From Roseomonas haemaphysalidis (lineage in GTDB: Bacteria; Pseudomonadota; Alphaproteobacteria; Acetobacterales; Acetobacteraceae), in contig NZ_CP061180.1 of assembly GCF_017355405.1 (NCBI RefSeq), positions 1-64,000 of the forward strand: a DNA stretch of 64,000 bases, given 5' to 3'. Made by a program: the position numbers and the translations under genes. The notes under the pieces were generated by a model. That model had not been told where the DNA came from. It did not search any database and worked only from the letters and a program-made list of their open reading frames with translations. Each line of letters starts with the position of its first letter. Position 1 is the first letter of the stretch. Shown piece after piece: positions 43,386 through 52,784 of this stretch.

Positions 43386-44609
43386 ATGCCTGCCCCCTCA
43401 CTCGCCGGCACCAACCTGGCCCGCGCCAAGGGCTTCAACCGCCGCGTGGTGGTGGAGGCGCTGCGCCGCCACGCCCCCTGCAGCCGGGCGGAGCTGGCGC
43501 GGCTCACCCGTCTCTCGCCGCAGACCATCTCCAATATCGTTGCCGAGTTCCTGGACGCCGGGCTGGTGCAGGTGGAAGGCCGGCGCGCGGGCCCCGGGCT
43601 GCGCGGACAGCCGCAGGTGGACCTGACGCTGAACGCCGACGCGGCAATGGCCATCGGCCTGTCGCTGGAACATGACAGGCTGCGCGCCATGGCCATGAAC
43701 CTGGACGGCACCGTCCGGGCGGAATGGAGTGCGCCGATCGCCGATGCCCGCCCCGCCGCTCTGCTGCCCCGCATCGCCGAGGCCGTGGCGGCGCTGCGGC
43801 TGGAAGTGCCGGCGCAGCCCTGGGGCGTGGGCCTGGCGATGCCCGGCCCCTTTGCCACCGTGCCGCACAGCTTCGCGGGCCCCACCACCCTGCCGGGCTG
43901 GCAGGGCGTACCGGTAGCCGAACGTGTCAGCGTATTGCTTGGGCTGCCGGTGCTGGTGGAACGCGATGCCGCTGCCGCTGCTCGCGCTGAGTACCTTTAC
44001 GGCCATGCGCGGGACCTACGCAGCTTCTTCGTGCTACATTTCGGGCGCGGCCTCGGCGGCAGTGCCTTCGGCGACGGTCAATTGCTGCGTGGTGCCCGTG
44101 GCAATGCCGGCGAGATCGGGCTGATGGTGTCCGTGCCCGGCGGGCGCCCGCACCCGGGCGGGCCAGATGGCTGCCTGGAAGCTTATGTTTCGCTGCACGC
44201 GCTGTCCGACAGGTTGGCCGAGGCAGGGCTGGGACGGGTCATGCCGGGCCTGGACCATCCAGTGCTGCGCGACTGGATCGCTGAGGCTGCCAGCCATCTG
44301 CGGCCCGCCATCGGGGTGGTCGAGACGCTGTTTGACCCGGAAGCGATCCTGCTGACAGGGCATCTGCCGGCACCTCTGATGGCGGCGCTGATCACGGCGC
44401 TGGATCCCCTGCCGCCTTCCATCGCCGCCCATAGACAGCGCCGGCTGGCCAGGGTGATAGCCGGAGCGACGGGAGCCGACAGTACAGTGCTCGGTGCAGC
44501 GACGTTGCCTTTCTACGACTGGTTGGCCCCGGACACAGAGGCACTTCGCAAGCCCAAGCAGGAGCAGGCAAGCGAACTACCGCGGGTTAAGGACTGGTGG
44601 CGTTACTAG
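43386..44609 (+). CDS. ROK-family transcriptional repressor (NagC/XylR-like)
   Basis: A 407-aa regulator with an N-terminal winged helix-turn-helix (SRAELARLTRLSPQTISNIV) joined to a ROK sugar-binding domain. The ROK part keeps VERDAAAAARAEYLYG and a glycine loop (FGRGLGGSAFGDG), but the metal cysteines and the ATP site typical of kinases are not recognisable, consistent with a regulator that senses a sugar or sugar phosphate. Divergent from the transporter operon across the palindromic operator. ATG 43386 is the natural start. Confidence 0.88.
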   Translation: MPAPSLAGTNLARAKGFNRRVVVEALRRHAPCSRAELARLTRLSPQTISNIVAEFLDAGLVQVEGRRAGPGLRGQPQVDLTLNADAAMAIGLSLEHDRLRAMAMNLDGTVRAEWSAPIADARPAALLPRIAEAVAALRLEVPAQPWGVGLAMPGPFATVPHSFAGPTTLPGWQGVPVAERVSVLLGLPVLVERDAAAAARAEYLYGHARDLRSFFVLHFGRGLGGSAFGDGQLLRGARGNAGEIGLMVSVPGGRPHPGGPDGCLEAYVSLHALSDRLAEAGLGRVMPGLDHPVLRDWIAEAASHLRPAIGVVETLFDPEAILLTGHLPAPLMAALITALDPLPPSIAAHRQRRLARVIAGATGADSTVLGAATLPFYDWLAPDTEALRKPKQEQASELPRVKDWWRY

Positions 44610-44840
44610 CTGTCTAGTTGCGAACGGTTTGGCGTTCCCAACGATGATACGGGCTTTGGCGATATCCTGCGGCCCGGCCTGACCGGTAGGCTTTGCACCG
44701 CGGAGCTTTCGTCGGATAGTAAGGCGCTCGGCAACGACCTGGTTTGGCGTCTGGCCCTGCAGGACCCGAAGTTCCTGTATGTAGTCAACAACCTGCTGAA
44801 GTCGTAACCGGAGCGGGTCGCTACTGATCCGAAGTGGTTG
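44579..44840 (-). pseudogene. Unidentified coding fragment
   Basis: An open minus-strand frame with coding character but no start codon reads LRLRLQQVVDYIQELRVLQG, TPNQVVAERLTIRRKLRGAK and GPQDIAKARIIVGNAKPF before TAG at 44579. I do not recognise the parent. It overlaps the end of the ROK regulator gene and has a stop just upstream, so it is probably a gene remnant. Confidence 0.4.
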
Positions 44841-44878
44841 CTACTGACCGGTTATAACGCCAGATAATCGTGCGTTCG

Positions 44879-45661
44879 TTATGGCACCACGGCGATAGGC
44901 CGTTTTGTCAAAGGGTGACGCAGGACTTCCAGAGGGAGGCCGTAGATCGCCTCCAACTGCCCCGGGTTCATCAGTTCGTTCGGTGCGCCGCGGAATATCA
45001 ACTGCCCCCGACGCAGCGCAAGGATGTCGTCGCAGTACCGGGCTGCCATATTGATGTCGTGCAGCACCACGACCGCGCCGGTGCCGCGCTCCCGGCTGAA
45101 GTGCTGCACTAGTTCCAACACCTCGATCTGATGCGCGAGATCCAGCGCCGCAGTCGGCTCATCCAGCAGCAGGCAGCCAGCATCCTGGGCGATCAGCATG
45201 GCGAGCCAGGCGCGTTGCCGCTCGCCGCCGGACAGGCTGTCCACGACCCGCCCGGCGAGGGGCTCCAAACCGCTCAGCGCCAAAGCTTCGGCGACCTTGG
45301 CACGGTCCGTGGCGCCGAAGCGGCCCAGCGCGCCGTGCCAGGGGTAGCGGCCCTGCGCCACCAACTCACATACCTGCATGCCGTCGGTGGCCGGCATGTG
45401 CTGCGGCAGATAGGCGACGCGCTGCGCGTATTCCCGCGTGCCCCAATCCCGTAGCGGACGGCCGCCGAAGAGCAGGCTGCCGGTCGTGGGCGCCTGCTGG
45501 CGGGAGAGCAGCTTCAACAGGGTCGATTTGCCGGAGCCATTGTGGCCGACCAGCCCGATGATTCGTCCTGCTGGTAGCGTCAGGCGCAGCGGGTGCAGCA
45601 ACGTCCGGCCGGGCACCGCGAAGCCGGTGTCGCGCAACTCGTAGAATGGGGCGCCTGTCAT
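44879..45661 (-). CDS. fhuC: Iron-siderophore ABC transporter ATPase (FhuC-like)
   Basis: A 260-aa ATPase with Walker A GHNGSGKSTL, signature LSGGERQRAWLAM, Walker B CLLLDEPTAALD and H-loop VVVLHDINMAARYCD, the usual FhuC/FecE form. Last gene of the siderophore cluster; its ATG overlaps the fhuF stop (ATGA). It would drive the fused permease FhuB. Confidence 0.9.
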   Translation of the reverse strand: MTGAPFYELRDTGFAVPGRTLLHPLRLTLPAGRIIGLVGHNGSGKSTLLKLLSRQQAPTTGSLLFGGRPLRDWGTREYAQRVAYLPQHMPATDGMQVCELVAQGRYPWHGALGRFGATDRAKVAEALALSGLEPLAGRVVDSLSGGERQRAWLAMLIAQDAGCLLLDEPTAALDLAHQIEVLELVQHFSRERGTGAVVVLHDINMAARYCDDILALRRGQLIFRGAPNELMNPGQLEAIYGLPLEVLRHPLTKRPIAVVP

Positions 45662-46365
45662 CGTTTTGCGGCCGGCAGCGGGCAGGTCGAACAATAGTCT
45701 AGTTCCTCGATCAGGTAGCGCAGGCAGCAGACGCGGCGCTCGCGCCGCGCGTCGGCGCCCCGATAGCGCACCGGGCGGTACAACGGGTTGCCGCCGCCGC
45801 CGGGCAGCAGGCGGTTGTCCAAGAAGCCTTGCGCCGCCGCCAGCCCGGGGGCCGCCGGCGCCAGCGTCCCGACCTGCCGCACGACGTTCTCGAAGACGTT
45901 CCCCGCATTGCTCCACAGCACGCGCGGTGCGATGCCGCCCACCGCCGCCAGCGCGTCGATCAGCGGCGCCAGATGGTGCTCGCGCAGCGTGGCGAAGCGG
46001 TCAGCCGCATCCACGCCACGGCCTGGTCCCGGCAGGCGGAGGGCAATGGTCTGCCCTTCGGGCGCCAGCACGACGCCGACCTCTCGCAGCGCCAGCGGCA
46101 GGTCGAGGTCCAGCAGCAGGTTGGCCGCCAGCCCCGGCACCAGCCAAGGCGCGACGTGGTGCTTGAACCACAGCGAGGCACAGGCGCGGCGGTCCGGCGG
46201 CATGGCGTAGCGGCGGCCGAAGCGGGCCAGCGCGTCCTCCAGCACGGCGGGCTGCAGCAGTTGGAGGCCGGGCATGGCGTCGCAGGCGGCCTCGGTCGGC
46301 AGCAGCGTGGTGGCGTAGCGGGCCAGCGGACCGGTCAGCAGCCGGGCGAGGATCGGCAGGGTCAT
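45658..46365 (-). CDS. fhuF: FhuF-like ferric-siderophore reductase
   Basis: A 235-aa cytoplasmic protein ending with the FhuF [2Fe-2S] signature: RRVCCLRYLIEELDYCSTCP (Cys-Cys-x10-Cys-x2-Cys). Upstream LWFKHHVAPWLVPGL and LWSNAGNVFENV fit the family. FhuF reduces iron in hydroxamate-type siderophores to release it. Overlaps fhuB and fhuC by four bases each, so the iron release step is made with the importer. Confidence 0.85.
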   Translation of the reverse strand: MTLPILARLLTGPLARYATTLLPTEAACDAMPGLQLLQPAVLEDALARFGRRYAMPPDRRACASLWFKHHVAPWLVPGLAANLLLDLDLPLALREVGVVLAPEGQTIALRLPGPGRGVDAADRFATLREHHLAPLIDALAAVGGIAPRVLWSNAGNVFENVVRQVGTLAPAAPGLAAAQGFLDNRLLPGGGGNPLYRPVRYRGADARRERRVCCLRYLIEELDYCSTCPLPAAKR

Positions 46366-48299
46366 CGGCGGGCCAGCAACCAGATGACGTAGGCACTGCC
46401 CATCAGCGTGGCGACCAGCCCGGCCGGCAGCTGCCAGGGGAAGGCGGCGGTGCGCCCCAGCCAATCCGCCAGCGCTATCACCAGCGCGCCCGCCAGCGCG
46501 GCGCCGGCCAGGTGCGGCAGCGGCCGACGAAGCCCCAGCATCCGCGCCAGATGCGGCGCCATCAGCCCGGTGAAGCTCAGCGGCCCGACCAGCAGTGTGG
46601 CGGCAGCGGTCAGGCCGGCCGTCAGCAGGAGCAGCGCCAGCCGGGCGCGGCCCAGCGCTAACCCCAGCCCCCGCCCGACCGCGGGACCCAGGGGCAGCAG
46701 CGTCAGCCAACGCGCCGCCAGCGGGGTGGCCAGCAGCAGGGGCACCGCGACCGCGACAGCCAGCCACGCATCCTTGACGGTCACCGTGTAGGTGGAGCCT
46801 GCCAGCCAACCCAGCAGCAAGGCCATGCGCGGGTCGCCGCCGGCCAGCAGCAGGACCGTCACCGCGCCGGCCAGCATGGTCAGCGCTACCCCGGCCAACA
46901 GCATGTGGTCTGGCGAGAAGCCGCTGCGGCGACCCAGCAGCAGCAGCACCGCCAGCACGCTCCCAGCCCCCATCGCGGCCAGTCCGGTGAGCAGCAGCCG
47001 GTCGGTACTGCCCAGCAGCAGCACGCCCAGCATCATCGCCAGCCCCGCCCCGGCGGAAACGCCGAGCAGCTCCGGGCTGGCCATCGGGTTACCGGTCAGC
47101 CGCTGGATCAGCACGCCCGCCGCGCCGAGCATGGCGCCGGCGGCGAGCGCCGCCACCAGTCGTGGCGCGCGCCAGGTCAGCAGGGGCTCCAAGGCCGCGC
47201 CGCCGGCCCAGTGCCAGGTGCCGTCGGGCAGCCGCCCCAGGCAGAGCGCCACGCCCACCGCCAGCAGCAGCGCGACCCCCAGCAGGAGCAGCGGCCCGGC
47301 CGGACGCGCCACCTTCGCCAGAGGCACGTCGGCCACCGGCCCGGCCATGCCGCGCGGCATGCGGCGCATGAGCCACAGCAGCAGCGGCGCGCCCAGCAGC
47401 GCGGTGACGCCGCCGGCCGGGATGTCTGGCCCGGCCAGCAGCCGCAGCGCCTGGTCGGTCATCGCCAGCAGGCCGGCCGCAATCAGGCTGCCCCAGAGCA
47501 TCCGCTGCCCGGGCGTGCGCGCGCCCGTCACCCGCGCCAGCGCCGGCCCCGCCAGCCCGACGAAGCCGATACCGCCCGCCGTTCCCGCCACGGCCGCCCC
47601 CAACAGCACGGCGACGCCGAGGCCCAGCGCGCGGATTAACGGCAGCGGCAGGCCAAGGCCGCGCGCCCCGGCCTCGCCCAATTCCAGCAACGCCAGCGGC
47701 CGGCGCAGCAGGGCCGCCAGCACCGCGGCACCCCCCAGCCAGGGCAGCAGCGCCAGCGGCATGGACCAGCTGCCCTGGCCCAGGCCGCCCGCCAGCGTGA
47801 TCCAGAGGTCGGACAGCGCCTCGAAGTTCAGCAGCACCAGGGCCCTGTTGCCGGCATCCAGCGCCAGCGAGACCACCAGCCCGGCCAGGATCACCGCCAG
47901 CGGCGCGAAGCCCTGCTGCCGGGACAGCAGCAGCACCAGCAGCATCGCCAGCACGGCGCCGGCCGTGGCGACGAGCGGCTGGCCCAGCGCCAGCCAGCCC
48001 GGCGCCCAGAGCGTCACGGCCGCCAGGGCCAGCCGCGCGCCGGCGAAGATGCCCAGCGTGCCCGGCTCCGCCAGCGGGTTGCGCAGCACCTGCTGGAACA
48101 GCGCGCCCGCCAGCCCCAGCGCGGCGCCGCACAGCAGCCCCATCGCTAGGCGCGGCGCCAGCGCGTGCCACAGCAGGATGCGGTGCAGCGTGTCGCCCTG
48201 GGCCAGGGGGGCGGCCGAGAGCAGGAACAGCAGCAGCGCCGCGCCTATGCTCAGCAGCGCCAGGATCGCGGTCGGCCGGGGCATGTGCCGCTCAGCCAT
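46362..48299 (-). CDS. fhuB: Fused Fe3+-hydroxamate ABC permease (FhuB-like)
   Basis: A 645-aa inner-membrane protein made of two FecCD-type halves, each with about ten helices: the first includes GAALGLAGALFQQVLRNPLA, the second GAMLGAAGVLIQRLTGNPMA. Length matches FhuB (about 660). It forms the whole channel by itself and works with FhuD and FhuC. Start 48299 overlaps the end of fhuD by eight bases. Confidence 0.92.
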   Translation of the reverse strand: MAERHMPRPTAILALLSIGAALLLFLLSAAPLAQGDTLHRILLWHALAPRLAMGLLCGAALGLAGALFQQVLRNPLAEPGTLGIFAGARLALAAVTLWAPGWLALGQPLVATAGAVLAMLLVLLLSRQQGFAPLAVILAGLVVSLALDAGNRALVLLNFEALSDLWITLAGGLGQGSWSMPLALLPWLGGAAVLAALLRRPLALLELGEAGARGLGLPLPLIRALGLGVAVLLGAAVAGTAGGIGFVGLAGPALARVTGARTPGQRMLWGSLIAAGLLAMTDQALRLLAGPDIPAGGVTALLGAPLLLWLMRRMPRGMAGPVADVPLAKVARPAGPLLLLGVALLLAVGVALCLGRLPDGTWHWAGGAALEPLLTWRAPRLVAALAAGAMLGAAGVLIQRLTGNPMASPELLGVSAGAGLAMMLGVLLLGSTDRLLLTGLAAMGAGSVLAVLLLLGRRSGFSPDHMLLAGVALTMLAGAVTVLLLAGGDPRMALLLGWLAGSTYTVTVKDAWLAVAVAVPLLLATPLAARWLTLLPLGPAVGRGLGLALGRARLALLLLTAGLTAAATLLVGPLSFTGLMAPHLARMLGLRRPLPHLAGAALAGALVIALADWLGRTAAFPWQLPAGLVATLMGSAYVIWLLARR

Positions 48300-49179
48300 G
48301 CGGCGCCCGCCCGGGCAGCAGCGCCGCCAGCTGAGCCGCGAAGCGGATGGCGGAGAACACGCCGCCGCTCGGATAGATCACCGGCATGGCGAGCACCCGC
48401 CCCTCGCGCACCGCCGGCAGGGCCTGCCAGAACGGGCTGTCCCGCAGCCGCGCCAGGGCCCGCGCCGTCTCGGCGCCCCGGTCGAAATGCACGATCGTGG
48501 CATCGGCCATCCCGGCCAATGACTCGATGCCGGTGGAGGCGACGCCGGCGGCGTTGCTGCGCCCGGTCCAGGCGTTGCGCAGGCCCAGCCGCTGCAGCAC
48601 CGCGCCGATCATGCCGTTGGCGCCGAACACCGCCATGTGGCGGCCATCCTCTAGGAAGCGCGCCGCCAGCACCGGCCGCCCGGCCCAGTCCGTGAGTTGC
48701 GCCGCCGCGGCCGCCAAGGCGGGGGGGAGCAGGGCGGCCTGGGCCCGCGCCTCGGCCTCGCGCCCGGTCAATGCGCCGATCCGCGTTAGCAGCGCCTCGG
48801 CATGCTCCAGCGGCTGGCCGTCCGGTGCGAAGGCGGGCAGCCAGGCGACGCGGGCGATCCGCTCTAGGCGCTCGAGTGCCGGCGCCTGCCAGGACGGGGC
48901 CAGGATCAGCTCCGGCTGCAGCGCCTGCAGGAATTCCAGGTGCGGTTCCTGCGGCGGCCCGAGATCCGGCACGCCCGGCGGCACTGGCGGCTGCGCCACC
49001 AGCCGCTGGTAGAGCGGGATGTTGGCCAGGGCCGCCGGCACCACGCCGAGGCTCAGCAGGCACTCGGTCAGCAGCAGGTCGAGCGAGACGACGCGCGGCG
49101 CCGGCCCCTGGATCTGCCCCTGGGCCGATGCCGGCCATGGCCAGGCGGCGGCCAGCATCGTGCGGCGGCGAAGCCTCAC
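48292..49179 (-). CDS. fhuD: Fe3+-siderophore-binding protein (FhuD-like)
   Basis: A 295-aa periplasmic binding protein of the helical-backbone class. GTG 49179 overlaps the receptor stop (GTGA) and opens a signal with LRRRTMLAAAWPWPASAQ. The mature protein shows VVSLDLLLTECLLSLGVVPA, LQALQPELILAPSW and FDRGAETARALARLRDSPFW, as in FhuD/FecB. It hands the ferric siderophore from the outer membrane receptor to FhuB. Confidence 0.88.
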   Translation of the reverse strand: MRLRRRTMLAAAWPWPASAQGQIQGPAPRVVSLDLLLTECLLSLGVVPAALANIPLYQRLVAQPPVPPGVPDLGPPQEPHLEFLQALQPELILAPSWQAPALERLERIARVAWLPAFAPDGQPLEHAEALLTRIGALTGREAEARAQAALLPPALAAAAAQLTDWAGRPVLAARFLEDGRHMAVFGANGMIGAVLQRLGLRNAWTGRSNAAGVASTGIESLAGMADATIVHFDRGAETARALARLRDSPFWQALPAVREGRVLAMPVIYPSGGVFSAIRFAAQLAALLPGRAPHG

Positions 49180-51596
49180 CAACGGTAGTTCAGCGCGGCG
49201 AACCAGGTGCGTGGCGCGCCGTAGCGGCAGCCAGTCGCGCCCGAGCAGGTGAAGTAGTCCTCGCCCAGGATGTTGTGCGCGTTCAGCGAGACCGAGGCCC
49301 CCGGCAGCTTTGGCAACAGTGTGTCGAGGTCGTAGCGGATCGAGGCATCGACCAGCACGTAATCGGGAACGTCTCTGCTGAATCCTGCAATATTGGTCTC
49401 GCCCACGTAGCGCGCGCCGGCGCCGATCTTCAGGCCGGGCACGCCGATGCCATCCAGCTTGACGTCGCCCCAAAGCGCCACGGTGTTGTAGGGCGTCAGC
49501 GAGACACGCTGGCCCTTCTGGCTGGCCAGCGTGCTTTCGGTGGTACGCGCGTCGGTATAGGCATAGGACGCGACGAAGCCGAAGGGGCCGTATTCGCCCT
49601 TCGCTTCCAGTTCCACGCCCTGCGAGCGGACCTCACCCGCCTGGATCGAGAAGTTGCTGTTCACCGGATCGGCCACCAGCGCGTCGGTCTGCGTCAGCCG
49701 GTAGGCGGCGGCGGAGAAGATCAGGTCGGTGCCCGGCGGCTGGAAGCGCAGCCCGGCCTCGTACTGCGTGCCGCGCGTCGGCGTGAAGGCGGCGCCCAGC
49801 CGGTCGGTGCCGATGTTGGGCGCGAAGGACTGGCTGAAGCTGGCATAGGGCGCGATGCCATTGTCGAACAGGTAGACCAGCCCGGCGCGGCCAGTGAAGG
49901 CGCTGTCGTCCTGGCTGGTCACGGCGTTGGTGTGGAACACCGTGGTGTCGCGCCCGGACCAGTCGTGGCGGCCGCCCAGCGTCAGCACCAGCCGGTCCAG
50001 CCGGATCTGGTCCTGCAGGTAGAGGCCGACCTGGTCGCCCTCGGCGCGACTGCCGGAATCGATGCCGCGGTTGACCAGCGGCCGGCGGCCGTAGACCGGG
50101 TTGTAGAGGTTGATGGAGGGCGTGGTGCCGGAAAGGTAGCGATGCGAGTTGTAGCGGGCGGAGAAGTAGTCGATGCCTGCCAGCAGGGTATGCGACAGCG
50201 GCCCGGTCCGGAACTTGGTCTCCAGCGAATTGTCGGCGGTGAAGCCGGTCGAGGCCTCCTCCCGCTGGCTGAGGCCGCGCGTGACGGTGCCGTTGGCCGC
50301 CAGCGCGCCGAAGGTCAGGTAGTCCCAGTTGCCGGAGGAGGTGAAGTAGCGCGCGCCGCTGCGGAAGGTGACGACATCGTTGAAGCGGTGTTCGAACAGG
50401 TAGCCGGCGGTATAGGCATCGACGTCGAAGCGGTCGAAGCCGGGCTCGCCGTTGAAGTAGCTCCGCGTGATGGTGCGGGCGCGCACCGGCGCGTAGGGCA
50501 GGGGGGCGGCGAACTGCGTCTCGGTATGCTGGTAGCTTGCCAGCAGCGTGAGCGAGGTGTCGTCGTCCGGCTTCCAGGTCAGGGCCGGTGCGATGTACTG
50601 CCGGTTGTCCTCCACGTGGTCCACCCAGTTGTCGGACTTCCGCCACAGGCCGGTGAGGCGGAAGCTCAGCGTGCCATCCTCGGTCAGCCGGCCGCCGTAG
50701 TCGGCGGCCAGGCTGCGGCGGCCGTAGCTGCCGGCGCCCAGGTTCAGCTCGCGCAAGGTTTCCTCAGTCGGGCGCTTGCTGGTGGCGTTGACCAGTCCGC
50801 CGGGGCTGAGCTGACCGTAGAGCACTGAGGCGGCGCCACGCACCACCTCGATCCGCTCCAGCCCGTAGGGTTCCTGTGCCAGCCCGTAGACATTCGGGTT
50901 CAGCCGCAGCCCGTCCCGCAGCACGCCGCTGTAGCCATCCGCGACGTTGAAGCCGCGGATGGTGAAATCGTCCGCCATGCGGCTGAAGGTCGCCGCCTGG
51001 GCCGTCAGGCCCGGGGTATAGGCCAGCGCCTCTGTCACGCTGGCGGAGTCCGTGGCGCGGATCTGGTCGGCGGTGACGATCGAGACCGACTGCGGCGTCT
51101 CCAGCAGCGGCGTATCGGTTTTGGTGCCGGTGCTGCCGATCGTGGCCGAATAGCCCGGCACCGGGCTCCAGCTGCGTAGCGGGCTGGCGGTGACGTTGAC
51201 CTGAGGCAGCAGCAGCGCGCCGCCGGAACTGCTGGCCGGTGCGGGCGCCGGCGGCAGGCGGCTGAGCACCACCGTGCGATCGGCGCCGATCCGGCCGGCG
51301 AGGCCGGTGCCGGAGAGCAGCCGTCGCAGGGCGTCCTCCCGCGTCAGGCTGCCGGACACGGCCTGCGAGGTGGCGCCCGACACCATCGCGGCCTCAGCAG
51401 TCACCTGCAACCCGCTTTGCCGCGCGAAGGCGTTCAGTGCGGCGCCGAGCTGCTGGGCCGGGATGTTGAAGGCGATGCCGGCTGGTCGGCTGGCGGCCGG
51501 CTGCGGCTGCGCGGCGGCGGGGGCAAGCGGCACGAAGGTAGCCAGGGTCGTGCCGACGAGTAACCAGGTGGCGCGGCGGAGGCGATGGGGCATCAT
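49176..51596 (-). CDS. TonB-dependent siderophore receptor with signalling domain
   Basis: An 806-aa outer-membrane receptor. After the signal peptide (about 1-29) comes an STN/secretin-like domain (about 40-110, FNIPAQQLGAALNAFARQSG), which talks to the anti-sigma regulator. Then a TonB box and plug (LETPQSVSIVTADQIRATDS, FTIRGFNVADGYSGVLRDGL, EVVRGAASVLYGQLSPGGLV) and a 22-strand barrel ending in a C-terminal aromatic (LNYRW). The layout matches FpvA/FhuA-type receptors controlled by FecI/FecR. Hydroxamate ligand is inferred from the adjacent fhu genes. Confidence 0.92.
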   Translation of the reverse strand: MMPHRLRRATWLLVGTTLATFVPLAPAAAQPQPAASRPAGIAFNIPAQQLGAALNAFARQSGLQVTAEAAMVSGATSQAVSGSLTREDALRRLLSGTGLAGRIGADRTVVLSRLPPAPAPASSSGGALLLPQVNVTASPLRSWSPVPGYSATIGSTGTKTDTPLLETPQSVSIVTADQIRATDSASVTEALAYTPGLTAQAATFSRMADDFTIRGFNVADGYSGVLRDGLRLNPNVYGLAQEPYGLERIEVVRGAASVLYGQLSPGGLVNATSKRPTEETLRELNLGAGSYGRRSLAADYGGRLTEDGTLSFRLTGLWRKSDNWVDHVEDNRQYIAPALTWKPDDDTSLTLLASYQHTETQFAAPLPYAPVRARTITRSYFNGEPGFDRFDVDAYTAGYLFEHRFNDVVTFRSGARYFTSSGNWDYLTFGALAANGTVTRGLSQREEASTGFTADNSLETKFRTGPLSHTLLAGIDYFSARYNSHRYLSGTTPSINLYNPVYGRRPLVNRGIDSGSRAEGDQVGLYLQDQIRLDRLVLTLGGRHDWSGRDTTVFHTNAVTSQDDSAFTGRAGLVYLFDNGIAPYASFSQSFAPNIGTDRLGAAFTPTRGTQYEAGLRFQPPGTDLIFSAAAYRLTQTDALVADPVNSNFSIQAGEVRSQGVELEAKGEYGPFGFVASYAYTDARTTESTLASQKGQRVSLTPYNTVALWGDVKLDGIGVPGLKIGAGARYVGETNIAGFSRDVPDYVLVDASIRYDLDTLLPKLPGASVSLNAHNILGEDYFTCSGATGCRYGAPRTWFAALNYRW

Positions 51597-51619
51597 GGAG
51601 TCAACCTGCTTCCTGTCAA

Positions 51620-51638
51620 GCGAATGCGAGGCATTCGC
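51620..51638. promoter_or_regulatory. Palindrome in the leader of the TonB receptor gene
   Basis: GCGAATGC-GAG-GCATTCGC, an 8-3-8 perfect inverted repeat, lies between fecR and the receptor, 23 bases upstream of the receptor start. It may be a regulator site or a leader hairpin at the ECF-sigma-controlled promoter. Confidence 0.4.
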
Positions 51639-51706
51639 GTATTGGACAGCAGACGAAGAGCGCGGCGGGAACTTTCACATCGCAGAACAAAAACACCGAA
51701 AAAAAC

Positions 51707-52690
51707 TTAGGTGCCCGCCGTGAGGACAAAGACCAATCGGGTCAGCGTCCTGACCCGCCCGCCGGCGGGCTGCACCAGTGCCGCCAGGGCCCGGCCAATG
51801 TCACGCAGGTCGTAGCTGCCGGTGACGCGGCGCGCCGCCAGCGCGGGGTCGCGCAACACGATCCAGCCAGGATGATAGTCCTGCAGCGTCTCCACCACCT
51901 CGGCCACCGTTGTGTCCTCGACGAAGAGCAGTCCGTCGCGCCAGGCGGCGACCTCGGCGGGCGGCAGGCGGCCGCGACGCGCCGCGCCGTCGGCCCGCCG
52001 GATCGTCATCCGCTCGCCGCCCCCCAGCTCCGCCACCACGGGCGGCGTCGCGGTACTGTAGGCGAGGCGGACGCGGCCATGCTGCACAGCGACATCCAGC
52101 TGCGCCTCGCCCAGCCGCAGGTCGAAGGCGGTGCCGATGACCGTCACCTCCAGCCCCGCGGCGGTGACGATGAAGCGGCGCGCCGTGTCCGGTGTTACCT
52201 CGAAGAACGCCTCGCCACGCAGCAGCACCACGCGGCGGTCGCCGGGGCTGTCATCCGCGGCGATGGCGCTCCGCGGCGCCAGATGCACGGTCGTGCCATC
52301 GTCCAGGACCAAGCGGCGGGTCTCGGCCGTGCCGGTCGCCTGTTCCCGCCGCCACCAACTGCGGGCGCCGGGCGAGGTGACGGCGAGCAGGGCCGAGGCC
52401 GCCACGGCAGCCCCGCCTAGCACCAGCCGCCGGCGCCGCAGCGGCCGCCTGGCTAGGCCCGGCGGCAGCCCAGGTGCCTCCCACCGTGCCGCGAACGCCG
52501 GAGGCACCTCGCCCAGCAGCGTCCAGGCTTGCTCGGCTCGCTGCCAGGCATCGCGGTTCGCCTGGTCCCGCGCCTGCCATGCGGTCCATTCGGCGCGCAA
52601 CGCGCCGTCCTGCGGCGTGGCCTGCAGCCGCAGCAGCCACGCCATGGCCTCCGCCAGCGCGCTATCCCCGGACGCCCGATCCATGCTCAT
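51707..52690 (-). CDS. fecR: FecR-type anti-sigma/signal transducer
   Basis: A 327-aa inner-membrane regulator. The N-terminal cytoplasmic region (DUF4880: ALAEAMAWLLRLQATPQDGA, WQARDQANRDAWQRAEQAW) would hold the sigma factor; one membrane helix follows (LVLGGAAVAASALLAVTS, about 90-107); the periplasmic FecR domain has RLVLDDGTTVHLAPRSAI and GEAFFEVTPD, then a C-terminal STN-like part. It receives the receptor signal and activates FecI. Start 52690 has GGAG 6 bases upstream; gene lies between fecI and the receptor. Confidence 0.9.
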   Translation of the reverse strand: MSMDRASGDSALAEAMAWLLRLQATPQDGALRAEWTAWQARDQANRDAWQRAEQAWTLLGEVPPAFAARWEAPGLPPGLARRPLRRRRLVLGGAAVAASALLAVTSPGARSWWRREQATGTAETRRLVLDDGTTVHLAPRSAIAADDSPGDRRVVLLRGEAFFEVTPDTARRFIVTAAGLEVTVIGTAFDLRLGEAQLDVAVQHGRVRLAYSTATPPVVAELGGGERMTIRRADGAARRGRLPPAEVAAWRDGLLFVEDTTVAEVVETLQDYHPGWIVLRDPALAARRVTGSYDLRDIGRALAALVQPAGGRVRTLTRLVFVLTAGT

Positions 52691-52784
52691 GGCACTCCGC
52701 TCTCGGCGGCGGCCGGGGCGACATGCCCAGGTCGCCCTGTCCTTGCCGCGAAGACGAACCATGGCGCGGCTTTTTTCACGGCGA

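Noticed and set aside
47089..48171. Long minus-strand open frame inside fhuB in another frame
   Set aside because: It overlaps the certain FhuB coding sequence on the same strand and is only low-complexity Ala/Gly/Arg.
46792..48522. 576-codon plus-strand open frame over fhuB
   Set aside because: Antisense shadow of a real transporter gene, Ser/Pro-rich, without a recognisable motif.
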